Below, one piece after another: positions 48,300 through 61,500 of a stretch of DNA of 62,000 nucleotides. Positions within the stretch are counted from its first letter, which is position 1, and each line of letters starts with the position of its first letter. Under the pieces are notes generated by a model. The model was not told the origin of the DNA. It did not search any database and saw only the letters and a program-made list of their open reading frames with translations. Source of the DNA: Lingula anatina (Eukaryota; Brachiopoda; Lingulata; Lingulida; Lingulidae); assembly GCF_001039355.2 (NCBI RefSeq), contig NW_019775928.1:1-62000 (forward strand), given 5' to 3'. Position numbers and translations under genes: made by a program.

Positions 48300-50300
48300 A
48301 GTGAAGTACCATGGTGTATGGGGGGGAGGGGGGGGGCTCATCATTGGAGGTACACTGTAGTACTTCTCCCTCACATATACTGTACAAGAGGCGAAAGTAG
48401 ATTAAACCAAGCATAATTCCCATTTCTGTGCCTCATATGTAACACGATGTTACATCAAAATTGCCGTAGTAATTATTTTATATGTTCAAAACTTTTAAGT
48501 TAAAACTTCTGCACCCCCCCCCCCCTTGTGAAAACTGGATCAGCCGGGGTATTATGCAAGTTACTATATGGAATTCCTATCTCGCGAACTCAATATCCTT
48601 AATTTCTGCCTTTTTTACGATGACGTCGACGATTCTGTCAGTTTCGTGTTTAAATTGCTTTCCAAGAATAGTATTGACCAAAAATTTAGGAATTACTTCA
48701 AAGAATCCCCTCTTTTAAATTACAGAGACAGAAAAAAATCAATTCATAATTGAAACAAACAGGTCTATTTCACTATTTTCAAGACACAGTGCTGTTTTGC
48801 CTACATAGGCCTATTTATCCAATTCTTCATGGATTGCCAGATTTTAAAAGGATTAATAATAATTATAATAACACTAATAATGCAATCTGTGAATAGTATA
48901 TTCTAATCAAAATCACAAAAAAGGAACGGGATATTTCTCTCCCTTGCGTCTGTTCTTTTATCCGCGATGAAATACGGACCAAATATAAACTTTAAATTCA
49001 TTTTATTGTCATTTTGATGTTTGCACTCTCGATCTTCTCCCTAGCTAGTCTACATTTTTTTTTTGTCTGTTCATTTATTCTTTACATTTCCTAAAAACTA
49101 TGTCTTTGCATTTCCTTTTGGTATTGTTGACCAGTTTTCTATATAAAATCATATGAAATATAATATATACTGCTCATTCAAAATATGAACACTTACGATG
49201 AGTCACATAATTTTATTTTTTCACTTTTATCTATGTGCTCTACCGTCCACTCTTGCATTTATATCATATTGTACATGACCTTATTTACAAAATATTAACA
49301 TCCATCACAGAATAATTTATATAGAATTACAACTTGGAAGCAAAGGCAAAAAGGACGGCCTGCGTCTATTTTTAGCCTACGGACTACCGACCGCTTACGA
49401 TTTTCCCCCAATGTTTCACCCTTTAAAGTTGATTCAAGGGCAAAATTTTAATAGCCAACATCAAAGTCATACATCCAGCCGATATATCTGAGTGAATTCA
49501 TTCAAATTTTCCTTTGTAACGTGTAACGTATTTGTGACTATGAACTAAATAAAATTCAACTTCCATGAAGCAGTGGCAAGCCGGTGTAACAGGGGCTCTA
49601 AACAACATCGTTATACCCCATGTTAAATTACCCTGTGTGAATCAATGACCTATCTACCCCCATCCACACCCCATCCACGCACCTCCACAAAGAAGCGTGT
49701 AATTTTTAAAACACATATGATAAATGTCTTAAGCACCAATATAACATATACAATCTCGGCAGCATCTACTGTTGTCGTACAATTAAAGCGATGCCATCTC
49801 AAACATGAATGTGACTTATATTATGAATCATGGGGCATGGATGACTGACCACAGTGTTGTGACTCGTCCAACTGACCTCTGATACTGGACATGTGACACT
49901 GACCACAACTACTGGACAGAGGGCATTGTGAAATATACAGTGGACATGAAGTATTGGCCGGGTTTTTAAGCTGAAGGCAAGATGTAAACTCTGCCCAGTT
50001 CGTTATGAAAAATTAAAAAAAGAAAACGTTATACCAAAAAATATACAGTCTGTCTTATATCAAATAAAAAAGCGACGTGGGTAATACTAATCATTTTCAG
50101 ATAGCTACCAGCCTTAAAATATGACAGATAGACTACCTTAGAAAAAAATGCATGAGCAATGTGCAGGAGACTAAAATGTAGATTTTTTTACGGCAATACA
50201 CAACATGCGCGAGCGCAATAAAATGGTATGCCCTCCTCTCGATTAAAAAGGCTCCCTTTTCTCTTAGCTGTCATGAAAAGATGGGACAGCATTTTTACGT
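48300..50300. other. Spacer between the two TNF ligand genes
   Basis: No exons seen. It contains polyG (about 48320) and polyC (about 48514) runs. A GACGTCACACTGGT-type short repeat occurs two to three times just before 50345, next to the stop codon of ligand 2. Confidence 0.55.
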
Positions 50301-50351
50301 CACGCTAGTTTTTGACGTCACACTGGTTTTGACGTCACACTGGTCTCCCCC

Positions 50352-53300
50352 TTACATCTGTTCTTTACCCTCGATGAAATACAGACCAAAGTAATTCATA
50401 TGCTTATTAGGGGTCAAGAACTGGCCACCTGTAACAGTGACCACCACCCCACACCCTCTGACCATTTCGACCACGCCGCCAAGGTAACTGCAGTGTTCGT
50501 GACTGGTCTGCAGGTTGATGTGCTTCCAGTTTTGGAACAAGATATGACGGTTGTCCGATAAGGGAATTGCACAGTTTCTCTGTAGAAAGTGTTCGAACGT
50601 GGCGTGGCCTTGCCGATTTGTTTGCACGTTGAAACAGAGTTGACTGTAGACGTAGTAGTAACCGGGACGAGGAACCTTTAGGTAGCCATCTTCCAGCGTC
50701 ACGCCGCCCTTATTAATGTGGCTTTGTGAGCTGCTTGGGTCATCTTCCCAGTGTAATTCGCCTGCAATTGGAGTAGATACTTTTAAGTGATAAAGTTTCA
50801 TGAAAGATGTCTTTACTCAATATCGGTGTAACTTCAGTTTATCAGGTAAAACCTTGTTTTTGTTGTCTTTCCATTTCTACGGTAGGGACTGGGGCGAGAT
50901 AGAGAGAGAGAGGGAAGAAGAAGAAGAAGGAAAAGAAACTTACAATCAGAACCTCGTGTCCCCGGAGACGTTTTACTGCACGTGCCGATGACGTGAGCCA
51001 CAGGTGCTGGACGCTTCGTGGTCGTTGTCCTAGGCAGCGGAGTGACCAGCGGTATATTTAAAGGTCTGGAACTGTTTATATGGCCTAGCGCGTCAAGGCG
51101 TTCTGAAATAAAGTGACACTTTTATCAAAACTTAAATGCATTAATTTGAATTTGTATTTTGAAAATTTGCATGTCATACAGGTTCAACACTAATTCTTTA
51201 AAGTTTTAATGACGCCTAACGCGTGTGAAACGCAGCTTTGAATGGTAAGAAATTGAAAGGTTTTTACACATAAATACATTTTGATAATAATGATTATTAT
51301 TTTCATTTTATTTATTATTCTGTACATACAATAATAAATAAAATAATAATTATTATTATTGTTTTTATCATTATGGAAATTGATGCAGTACCGAGAGTTG
51401 ACCCTACCAGTCAATTCGAACTTTCAAGAATTAAAATTCTAGATTATAACTAAACCATTGACGACCTTAGAACACAAATGTAAAGGGAGAGAGGACATGG
51501 AACCCACAAAACTGAATGAAATTCCGCACCTTTCGGTGTCTGAGCTACGAGGTCGAATTTTCCCATTACTTTACATGATAAAGTGCTGTATGAAAGCCGG
51601 GGCTATTTAGTTCAGGAGAGAAGACGGAAGCGGGAGTAACGTGGCCCGGTGTCTTTTGACATTAAAAACAGATTTGGTTCAGTGTGTGCCGGATCTTACC
51701 TTGGATTGTAGTGATTTTTTCTTCCATGTCGTTCTGTTTGTGATGAAAGTCACGACCGAACTCTGCCACGACCACCTGAATAAGAAAACCGCAGTTTCAT
51801 AATGTGTAAATCTGTGAACCGCAGACATGAATTATGATGGTAATGAACGATCCCCTTTCCCGCTCACTCACTCAATTAACAACTCTCCATTTATTATTAT
51901 TATTCCACTACATTCGTTTTTCATTTCTTCATTCTTTTTTCTCCGTTTTCATGTTTTCTTCTTACCTCTTTCTTATTTTTCTTTCTTTCTTTCTTTCTTT
52001 TTCTTTTCGAGTGCCAGAGTTCAAAATATATTTGAAATATTAGTTGAGAAATAATCATTACAATTTACGGACAATTATGATGATTCTATTTGTTGAAATG
52101 ATAATGATTTGTAGACAGAGTCAAATGAACTGTTCTCGTGCTAAAAACAGTTTTGCATATGTGGGGATACTTTTTCTTTTTATGTCGATGCCTAGTAATG
52201 GCTGTATATCATATGTAAAAAGTAGGTTAATTTTAACATACACTGAATGCATTGTGTATTGGAGTCACTGTGGGAATGTGGGATCTAGAGGTGATGCATT
52301 TAAGAAATTTATCATTTATTTCATCCCTACTACCTCAACGTCATTCCAGGCCTATTATATGACTTGGGAGGATTTTAAATATCATTTCTTCTTTTTGGCA
52401 TACTTCACTCCCCTCCACGACAGTCCAACTGTATTCAGTAAGCATTCAACAGCTTCCTACTTGAAATAAAAACCTTTTACTTCCTGAATTGCCTTGGTTG
52501 GTTTCTATTTAATGAGGCTATTGTGTGGGCGTCCATTATTGCTTAGTAAGCTTTCGCTTCCACACACTAAACAGTAGCTACCTGTATATACAGGTTTGGA
52601 AATTCCGATAAGATATTTAAATATTTATATATATCTATATCTATAATGTTTTCTTGGTACTAAAAATAAGCCATGAGCATACGGGACAATTGGATAAGAT
52701 AAGAGCTACCTGTTGGCGGACAAATAAAAAGTGAACTTAGTTAAAAAGTATTTTAAAAAAGGTGACTGTGAAGTTGTATTTTTTTTTTCACTCATAAATT
52801 GGTTAAAATATTTTTTTTCAGTCTCTCTCTCTCTCTCGCACACGCACACGCACACACACACACACACACACAGGCCCCAACCCCCTCCCTCCCTCTTTCT
52901 CGTGATTAGTGATAGGGGAGACCGGGGCTAGTTGGACCCCGGGTAAGTTGGCCCCCCATCAATTTATGACAAAGTAACTGTGGGGTAAAAGAATTGATCA
53001 CATCATTTTGTAAAGTAACCGTATTCAATAGTGCTAAGAAAGCGTCGGCAGTGAATCCAAATGAAATAATTTAGCATGATTATTTAACTTGATTAATAAA
53101 ACTTGATGGGGGGGGGGGGGGCAACTTACCCCGGGGTCCAACTAGCCCCGGTCTCCCCTATATCTATCAAAGTATATGCAATTACTTAAAAAGACTCATA
53201 AATCGCGTCTAGCATGACATATAGCCATCTTCACCTGTACTAAAATAACAAGCAGAAGGTCCTTTAATATTACTTAACATTAAACTCTACATCAGGTACA

Positions 53301-54241
53301 CCTATTGTGTGTTTCGTCCACCTGTTTGGACTTATCTTAGCTGAAGTCATATCCTCAGCAAACTAGCAGTCGTTACATATTAACCAAGACCATAAGAAAA
53401 ATGAATAAATCATACACCGGGTTAATGCCCAATAGTAATAATTATACGCGTACGTTAAAAAAAAACTCACCGACTTCATCAGTTCCGTAATTTCAGATGC
53501 GTTGCTGGTACAGATACTCCCCTCAAGGTTCAGGACCAGCGGTTTGGTTAGATCAGTGCGAACTTTGCATACATTTCGATCCGTATAAGTTTTTAATAGC
53601 GAGATATCAGCTTTGGTCTCCCGTGCAAGTTTTTGGCAGGGCACGCACACCGTTGGAGGAATGTTGTTTTGTTTCAGTCTTTGTATGCTGCTCATATTGT
53701 CCATTCGTTCACTGGTGTAGTTCAAGTAAAACCACAAGCAGAAAGCGATGGTCGAAAGTAAGAGAAAGGTGTATATACACACAAATATCAAAACAAATGT
53801 TCGGCGGCATATGCATATGTGTTCGTATCTAAGTTTTTCGAGGTGACTCAAGTTATACTCTCCAGGATCGGAGAGTAGAGACCGGCCGCTAGTAACAGTG
53901 AACTGTGAATCGTTTCGCGGTATAAACAAGGGGGGACCCGCCCCTTGGGGTAGTTCGCCCACGCCCCGGGGCCCACCCCCTCCAAGCCCCGCCCCCGGGG
54001 GGTAAATGACGTCGTAAGCCCCGTCAGTGACGCTGGACTCGCTGTCGGTGGAGGCTCCCCTAGGAGCGGCGCTGCCGGCACGGACGCTGTGTTCAGGGGT
54101 TGGTGGCAATGGACGGAAAACCATGCATGCTTGGGGTATCATCCCCACGGAGGATCCAGAGGCTTCGGCGTCGATAATCAGCGGCATGGGTGGGGCACGG
54201 CAGTGCGTCCAGGGGCCCGGGGGGAGCTGTCTGTGTGACAT
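50352..54241 (-). CDS. TNF superfamily ligand 2 (type II membrane protein)
   Basis: Four exons: 53471-54241, 51700-51775, 50944-51102 and 50352-50761; 471 aa, with the same phases (0,1,1) and the same exon/domain boundaries as ligand 1. The cytoplasmic tail is long (about 147 residues), rich in Pro, Gly and Ser and GC-rich in DNA. Membrane helix about 148-172. Stalk with CVPC and a later Cys, paralogous to the stalk of ligand 1. The TNF homology domain starts at RPAPVAH (about 312-318) and contains GYLKVPRPGYYYVYSQLCF and MNYFGLYF near the end. A dibasic site with an upstream Arg (RTTTKR) lies directly before the domain and could allow proteolytic release. The start ATG has G at -3; a CAG two bases before it might be an acceptor, so a 5' non-coding exon is possible. 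Confidence 0.92.
52827..52872. repeat. CT/CA microsatellite
   Basis: CT run followed by a CA run, next to the MITE. Confidence 0.85.
52911..53163. mobile_element. Fold-back MITE flanked by TA
   Basis: Left arm starts GGGGAGACCGGGGCTAGTTG and the right arm ends with its reverse complement. Further pairing runs through GGTAAGTTGG and the CCCCCATCAA block, giving arms of about 50 bp. A TA dinucleotide sits on both outer edges, as for Tc1/mariner-derived MITEs. It lies in intron 1 of ligand 2. Confidence 0.85.
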
Positions 54242-56100
54242 GTCTGCTGACGAATTATTATAGTTTTCTTTCTTTTTTTTTTCAACTGTCCGCTGAATTT
54301 GTCTGCAGGTATAATATTTGGCTTCGGCACGATTTGGTCTGATTAACCAGGCTAAAACCTGTGTTTTATTGGACAGACGCGCTTTTAAAGCACCTCACTA
54401 TACTGTCCAGACGATCCTATGGTAAGTAACAGATCGGACCCATTATGCAGTGCCTGTTAACGTTCGTTACAAACACCTCGGCCAGGTGAAACAACTCCAA
54501 TATATCCCTTATCCCTTAATTATCCCTAATCTGGTAAGGGTCCTGGACGTTGCGGTCAGATATTAGTCACCAAGTTTCTGGAGTTTCCGGCCACTTATCT
54601 GAGTTCAGTTGTATTTACAAGTGGCACACACTAAACGACAGTTTCCCCGGGCTAATATCCACTCCAAGCTCCGCATTCAGAACCTATGCCAGCATCGGTA
54701 CGTGCCATGCGTGGATGTTTTTCTTTCACATTCAAGCAACTTTGTCGCGCTTGGTCTGTCCAAACAAAAGCGTTCGTCGTATTCACTTCCTTCTGAGAAG
54801 AGGCTGGGATTTCCAAACTATACGTAGGGTGTCAACTGGGGGGGTCGGGGCCTCTGGGCCGTGAAACGCGACCTGGTTGCAATTTGTTATTTTCCTGATT
54901 TTACCTCAGGTATGCGTGTGGTTTAGTTTGGTCCTCCTTTTGCACCTCCTATGCTGTCTAGGCCCAGATGTTAATTCATCACAATATCCTAGTACATGAA
55001 GATACTTCAGCGGTTTCTTTGTTGAAGAAGCACGTGGTTCAGAATCAACATCAAACTGTTTCTTGCGGTTCTCGCTCCAATAAAGTTCCTTCTCACCTCG
55101 GTGAAAATCAGTACTTCAAGTCCAAGATTTTACAATATTAACTTTTTATCGCTTACGATTATCATAAATTCATGTAAAAGCTATGGTAAACACACTGCAG
55201 GGCAATTTTCGCCAGATTAGCCCTTAGAAACCACTCTAATAATATCTTAGGAGGCGTTTTTGGAACTACGACAAAGAGTGAGTTTCAAAACATAAGTTTT
55301 CAGTTGAAACAAAAGGCGCGTGTTTTATATTAGTTGTCCCCCCAGGCTTGAGTAAGCAGGAGTCTTATTCATCCGATGCGGTTCGTTAATCTACACTGTC
55401 ACTTGGATCCATTATAAACTACATGTACACATTAGTAGTATTAATGGGTGCAAGACTATTATTATTTTTACCATGGCATCTCGAGTGCACGGGGATGATT
55501 CATGCACTTTTTCCTATTTTTTCTCCTTTTTTAACAGATGCCCAACAGATGTTTCAGTAACGTCAAAACCTACTTTTCATCCTACTTTTGGGCTTGGGTT
55601 TATGACGCTTGATATTTGGGTTTACCGTACAATATTGTTCTGGGAAGAAGAGAGGTCTGGTTTGTGATCTCTCATCGAAAAAAAAAGAAATACTTTTCTG
55701 CATGACTCAGCGTTCAAGCTACACAAGGTCAACAGGTAAAGAGAAGGGAAACCCTCTAAATGCTGAAAATCTCTTTTTTCCCCCTTTCAGCACGCATGGC
55801 CTGAAAGCTTTGTGTATAACGGAGAATTTTCAGAACACAATACCACACTAACGTACGATACATTTTTATACCGTATCATGCTTTAACTACTACTACTACT
55901 ACTGATGATGATGATGATGATGATGGTGATGATAATGAAAACTCGAATTTTTCTTCTTCTTATTATTATTATTTAGGTGTTACCCTAATCAATTATTTAG
56001 GTGTTATCTAATAACTTTGATTTAACAGAGATAATACTGTAGTAATGGAAAATACTAAAAGCATCGGGCACGTGTTTTGAAAAATTAATTATTACTTAGT

Positions 56101-56222
56101 TTTGTTAATTATTAAAAAGAAAGACTCAGAGGTATATAATTAACTGTCAATTATTAATTATATTTTGTTAATTATTAAAAATAAAATCTCAGAAGTATAT
56201 TATTAACTGTCAATTATTAATG
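56101..56222. repeat. Two-unit tandem repeat, about 63 bp
   Basis: The unit running from TTTTGTTAATTATTAAAAA to TTAACTGTCAATTATTAA occurs twice with few differences. Confidence 0.8.
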
Positions 56223-57206
56223 TGAATAAATAATGACTTAAAAATCGAATCAAAATATAATTTTTTCGAATTTCATTTTTTTAAATTAATTGAAAGGGAG
56301 AGAGGCGATGAACAACACCTCATTTCCACGAAATATTTATCAGCGAGAATCCATCCACGGAGTGTTTTGGTACGTCGAGCGCGGGTTTCCCTCGCAGGCC
56401 CCGTCTGTTAGCTACTCTGTTTGCCGTGTCCCGCAAAATGCGGTTTGTTTATATTTGACAGCTTGAACTGGGTCGCCGCTTTGTATGTAAATACAGAGCT
56501 CTATATATAACACGGCTACATGATAACCTATATGTACTGGTACGTAAAGTCTTGAAAACATAACCTGGTCTATCAGGTGTTTATATAGGCTTCATGTGAA
56601 ATGAGACTAAATGGGACGTGTCACGGGAAAATATTTGAATGTGTCGTATGCCTGTCTCCTTAATGCCAATGTTAATGGGGTTTGTTCTGAATAGTAAGGT
56701 TACACGTACAGATACAACAGTGTATTACCTGAATAGAAAAACCAATGAGCTCCATGCCCCTACATATATAGTAGCTATTTAGCTACTTGGAAAACCCAAC
56801 ACTAAAGAAAGGTGACATTGAACAGTAGCGCCCTCTTTTGGTTTATATTTTACCAAAGCGTCCAAAATATGTTTTCACCCATAAATGTTAATTTATACCT
56901 CTTCTATAAGAACAACTGTAGACAGAGGAGTTAAACAAAAGTTAAAGACTGACCCTCCGTCTATATGCCCTACTCCTTGACCCCCTTTTCCCAAACTTAT
57001 AAGATGAACTTTTAAAAATAGGATTTTGCATTTGGCGCAGGCTGTTCAGTTTCTGCTGAATAAATTGTACCGTAAGGGGGCGCTATTTAAACCTCTGACT
57101 TTAATCAAATCTTGATCAGGTAGTCGTCGATAAATTTGATTGTGTCAGGTGTGACAATTAAAAAATATTGTCAGCTATCGCACTTGGAAAATAAACAAAA
57201 CACACA

Positions 57207-57240
<34 letters not shown>

Positions 57241-57405
57241 GATCTACTCACCCACCAAAAGTTATAAAACGTGTGTTTTGCAAACAAGGTTCTGTGAATA
57301 ATTTCCTCAAATAATAGAAATATAGGCCTAAGCTAAACTCAGCGGTTCTTGAAATACTGGAGTGGGTGTGTGGAAGCTAGGACGATGCCAAGGCGTCCAA
57401 CATGT

Positions 57406-57432
57406 GACTGAGAGAGAGAGAGAGAGAGAGAA
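57406..57432. repeat. (GA)n microsatellite
   Basis: GA run, non-coding. Confidence 0.85.
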
Positions 57433-58208
57433 AGAGGCGCCGACACACATGATTAAACGAGCACAAAGTTTGTTCAATTACACCGAGAGAGGAAGTTAAC
57501 GGATATGGAGGGGGGGAGGTCATTTTGGAAAAAGGGATATTCATGATACCTAATGGTAATTGTACGTCCATCCATCCTGGTTAACTCCAGATGATACATT
57601 TCATTAATTTTGACACTTAAAAATACCCTGAGCTTCATACGTGCCGAAATTTTCAATTAAAAATTGATGGTCGGTTAACCACTTACATGAAGCTGATAGT
57701 GATGGTTAGCATACCCTTTATAGGGCTACATGTAGGCCTACATGAAAATGTATAGGGCTATGCGCATCAATTCCAAAGCTCAGGGAACTATTAAATGATA
57801 TTTATCTCAAATTTCTTTCACCCAAACCCCAGCCTGAAACGAAATGCTTCATGATCGTAAGTAAACTGGTGTGCCAAGAATAAAATGAAAGACTTTGTTG
57901 CAGTTACGAGTAGGCCTATATGCTGAAAGAAAAATGTATAAGGAATGTGTAAAAAAGCTAACAATTTCAAGCCTGCATATGAAAAGAATTTCATTTTTCT
58001 TCAGATATTTTAATGTCTATTGAAGTCATACTACTAAGTGAAATACAGCCTTGTCTAAGTAAAAAAAACTGTGAAACATTGAATTATTTTTAAGGCTTTA
58101 TTGGATACGTTTAAACTCCCCAGACAACCCCGTGTCTCTTGCCGTACAAAATTTCCACTGATTCCACCCACACAAACCGCAGTCTTTATTTTCGACGCAC
58201 GCAGCCAG

Positions 58209-58507
58209 TGACGTCAGATAAAAACATTAACAGCTACACCTGCGCCTTGTAATGGGGAGAGCTCACTCGTTGACACAGTAGCCGGTGTTTTCAATCTTCA
58301 ACAGCGGCGGATCGCTTCTATCTACACACCAGAAATATCAATCACACAAAGAATACACAGGATGTATTCGATAAAGACGATGAAGTTCAAAATTCGGACA
58401 AATACTCGGTGACCTAATTCGGTATCCAGCTTGGGAAGCACGCCTTCGTATGTTACAGCACAGGCCTGCTGTATAGAATAAACCGGGGGTTTTTGTAAAC
58501 AACCAAG
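58209..58507 (+). promoter_or_regulatory. Candidate promoter and non-coding first exon of a plus-strand gene
   Basis: A perfect CRE (TGACGTCA, 58209-58216) precedes a stretch of raised GC that ends in a strong CCAAG|GTGAGTG donor at 58507. ATGs in it open only short uORFs. If real, the gene runs rightwards. A TTTCAG acceptor near 60723 is one possible second exon, but nothing confirms it. Confidence 0.3.
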
Positions 58508-58509
58508 GT

Positions 58510-61500
58510 GAGTGAATTTTATCACGTTTGTAGACACAAAGGTAAGAAATCTGATGTAAACGGTGGCGGTGGTTATAACTGGGCCGAAAGTGATTATAAT
58601 CTTGTTAAAATGAAGGGTGAGTGACTTCGGTGACTAGGCCTACTAATTGGGTGTGGTCACTGGGATTGACAACCGTTAGGTGCTGTCACGTTGCCTTCTG
58701 CGCTCTTATCTACATGTGAACTTCACTGATTAGTATCCCGTGGTCCATTGTCAAACCTCACTCCCTCATATTTATATATGAAATTAAGACGATTAAGATT
58801 TGTACTCGCACCATCGAATTGTGTTCGCTTTGGCTATTCAATATAATATAGAGATTTTATGTGTAAGCGGTAGCTGTAGGGTCGAATACACATGGCAGCG
58901 ACACTGTATCCCCTTCCGCTACAGGACTGACCCCCCAAAAAAGGACCAAAATAAAGCACCTGCTATTGATGGGGTGGGGGGGGGGGTGTTCTGTTGAGAA
59001 TCAACAGGTCGATGTTTACACGTGCGCGCACACACACGCACATGCACTCCAACAGCTCGAGCCGTAGGTCCTGTAGCTGCATCAGTGAACTATTTCACCC
59101 GTGGTCGACCCACAAATATGAAGGCTACAATTTACTAAAAAAAAAAAAAAGGATGCATTATTCAGATGATGTTGGTTTACTATCTAGGACCTATAGGATA
59201 CGTGCATATCTACAGGTCATCCTTTTGTGGCTTTTGTCGAATACACGTAGCATAGGCTCTTCTAGTTTGTATTGAGGATAAAGGACAGAGTGAAGGATAT
59301 AGGTTAAGTGTTCTCGTGCTATTTGGGTCACTTAATTGTAGGTGTGAAGAGGGATTACTTGTAAATGTTGGGTGGATTTTGAATCCGTTTCTTGCCGTTC
59401 GTCATAGAATTCAAAATTTTTAAAATTGTATTTTCCTTGTGTTGCTATTATTATTATTACTGTATTTTCATACAGGGTGTATCGTGTTCTCTAGATAAGA
59501 AGATAAAACAGTTTATTTTTGACTTAGAAATTATGTTTTATTAATGTTCCAAGTCAAGAATAACTCTGTAATAATAATAATAACAATAATAATGATAATA
59601 ACAATACGACCATACACATAACTACTATTATTATTATAGTTATTATTATTATTATTATTATTATTATTGCATTCCTTTCATTGTGTTTTTTATAAAAACA
59701 TATTTCGCCGTGAATCTCAAAGCTTCAGTGGCGTGGGATCATTTCACCTGTAATACAAAACTACAGACGCCGTACGCGGCAGATGAGCCCTGTGCTGGGT
59801 ATATATGAATACGTGTGTCCTTGAATCCTCACAGACGTTATTAGAAGCAGCGGTGAATATCTCAATGCAGTGCACGTAGTCTTCTCTCTTGTTCTTGCAT
59901 ATTTTCTTCTATGGCTGATTGTTCATAGGTTTGGCGAGCGGGTTCTGGTGCAGAATCTGCAAGCAAGAGAGGGTGTCGAAAAGCTGCTGGAAGGCTTTCT
60001 TTCTTCAGCGTTTGGCTACTAGTTCCTGCCTCTTTTGTCCTGCTAATCATTATATGAAGACGTTAAATGGGGGTTGTTTGCATGAGGAAAAAACTGCTCC
60101 AATTGGACGTTGAAATATCCCATTCAGTAAACATATACGTATAAATATGGCTTGTAATTTATAAATGTAAACATGAGTAATTTTATTTGTCAAGAAACCG
60201 AGTCACCGGCGCTGCTGCTTGTAACTGGTAAACAATATTTACATATTCAGGTAAGTTATCCGTGCACTGCACGCTGATCAGTATATAAGCCGACATTCAA
60301 ATAAGGTGTGGCTATGGCAAACAGATAACATATGAAGGGTGATGTGATTGTCTTCTATCAGTCAACACTTAGGAATTTTATCAGGTCTTTGTACTTAAGT
60401 ATAGTGCGCTTTTTTGTGACAAGATGACAAGTAAATCAAAATGTCTATGTTATCAGGCCAAATCTTACTTTATCCCGGTCGACTCTTATGGATTACTGAG
60501 CTGAAGAAGAACAAATTTTATATTAAAAGTTGAGGCTGATTTTAGGACTAAAGCATGTTTTGTGAAACCGGCAACTGGCTAGCTGCTTTAGTCACATTTT
60601 TCTATATTTTTCTGGATGTAAAAGAGTGGACTGCTGTTCGAATGGGTCGAGGCTACCAAATTACTGTGAAATTGATCTGGGTGTTTGATGACGTCATATT
60701 GATCTGACACCTATGTTGTTTCAGTATTGTGTCGGAACCGCACCCTTCATCATATGAGAGTTTGTGCTGTCACACACGTGAAATTACTATCTCAGACAAC
60801 CGAGCCGAGTGATCTACTTTACCCTGAGAGTCGCTGGACTGATAGAGTCACAGTATCTGTAAATTTTTCGACCAATGCTCTTAGAAACTCGGGGTGTCGA
60901 ATTACACCAGAGGAATTTTTTTTTATTTTGTTTTGCTGTTTGATGCTGGGAGCATGCGCTTGGAGAGACGATTGCTTGATATTGCTTGAATCCCATCAAG
61001 AGTAGTGCTTTATTTTACCCTGGGTTTCATACAGCTAACGGTGCCTCTGCAATTCCTCTTCAAAACGCGGTCAGGTGTCGAAATTCGAAACTGTTAAACT
61101 AGTGACGGAGAGCACAAATTGCTCACCCTGAATTTCCAAGGGGTGATGGTATCCCCCAACCCCCTCTATCGTTAAACAACTGTACGCTGTCATGTTATGG
61201 TCTCTGACTCTCAGGGATCGAAGGGAGATTTTCAGCGTCAAGTTTTTAGAATTTGAGACAATTACCGGGGATTGCTAGGTGTGATTTACCCACCACAAAT
61301 TATAGGGAAGTTGCTTTGAACAGCTGCTTTGTAATATTGGAGATGCGTATTTTTTATTTACAGAGAAAGTTGACGAACTGATTCATGTATTATTATTGTT
61401 AGGGAGAAAACGCCCTCGGCGATATACTTATGAATGTAGAGACACTATTGGTTTCTCCTCTTGGGAAGAAACATTGGAGATTATTTTTTGCAAGTACTTC

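Larger units (their letters stand above)
54300..58190. other. No coding exon seen
   Basis: Upstream side of ligand 2. A TATATATAA stretch near 56502-56510 could serve a minus-strand promoter, but no exon can be tied to it. ACT/GAT triplet runs lie near 55890-55925 and a CA repeat at 57200-57240. Confidence 0.5.

Noticed and set aside
52044-52469. 141-codon plus-strand frame inside ligand 2 intron 1
   Set aside because: AT-rich, opposite strand, no splice or domain support.
59862-60050. Charged minus-strand frame of 62 codons
   Set aside because: Composition is plausible, but no splice sites or family match; not enough to call.
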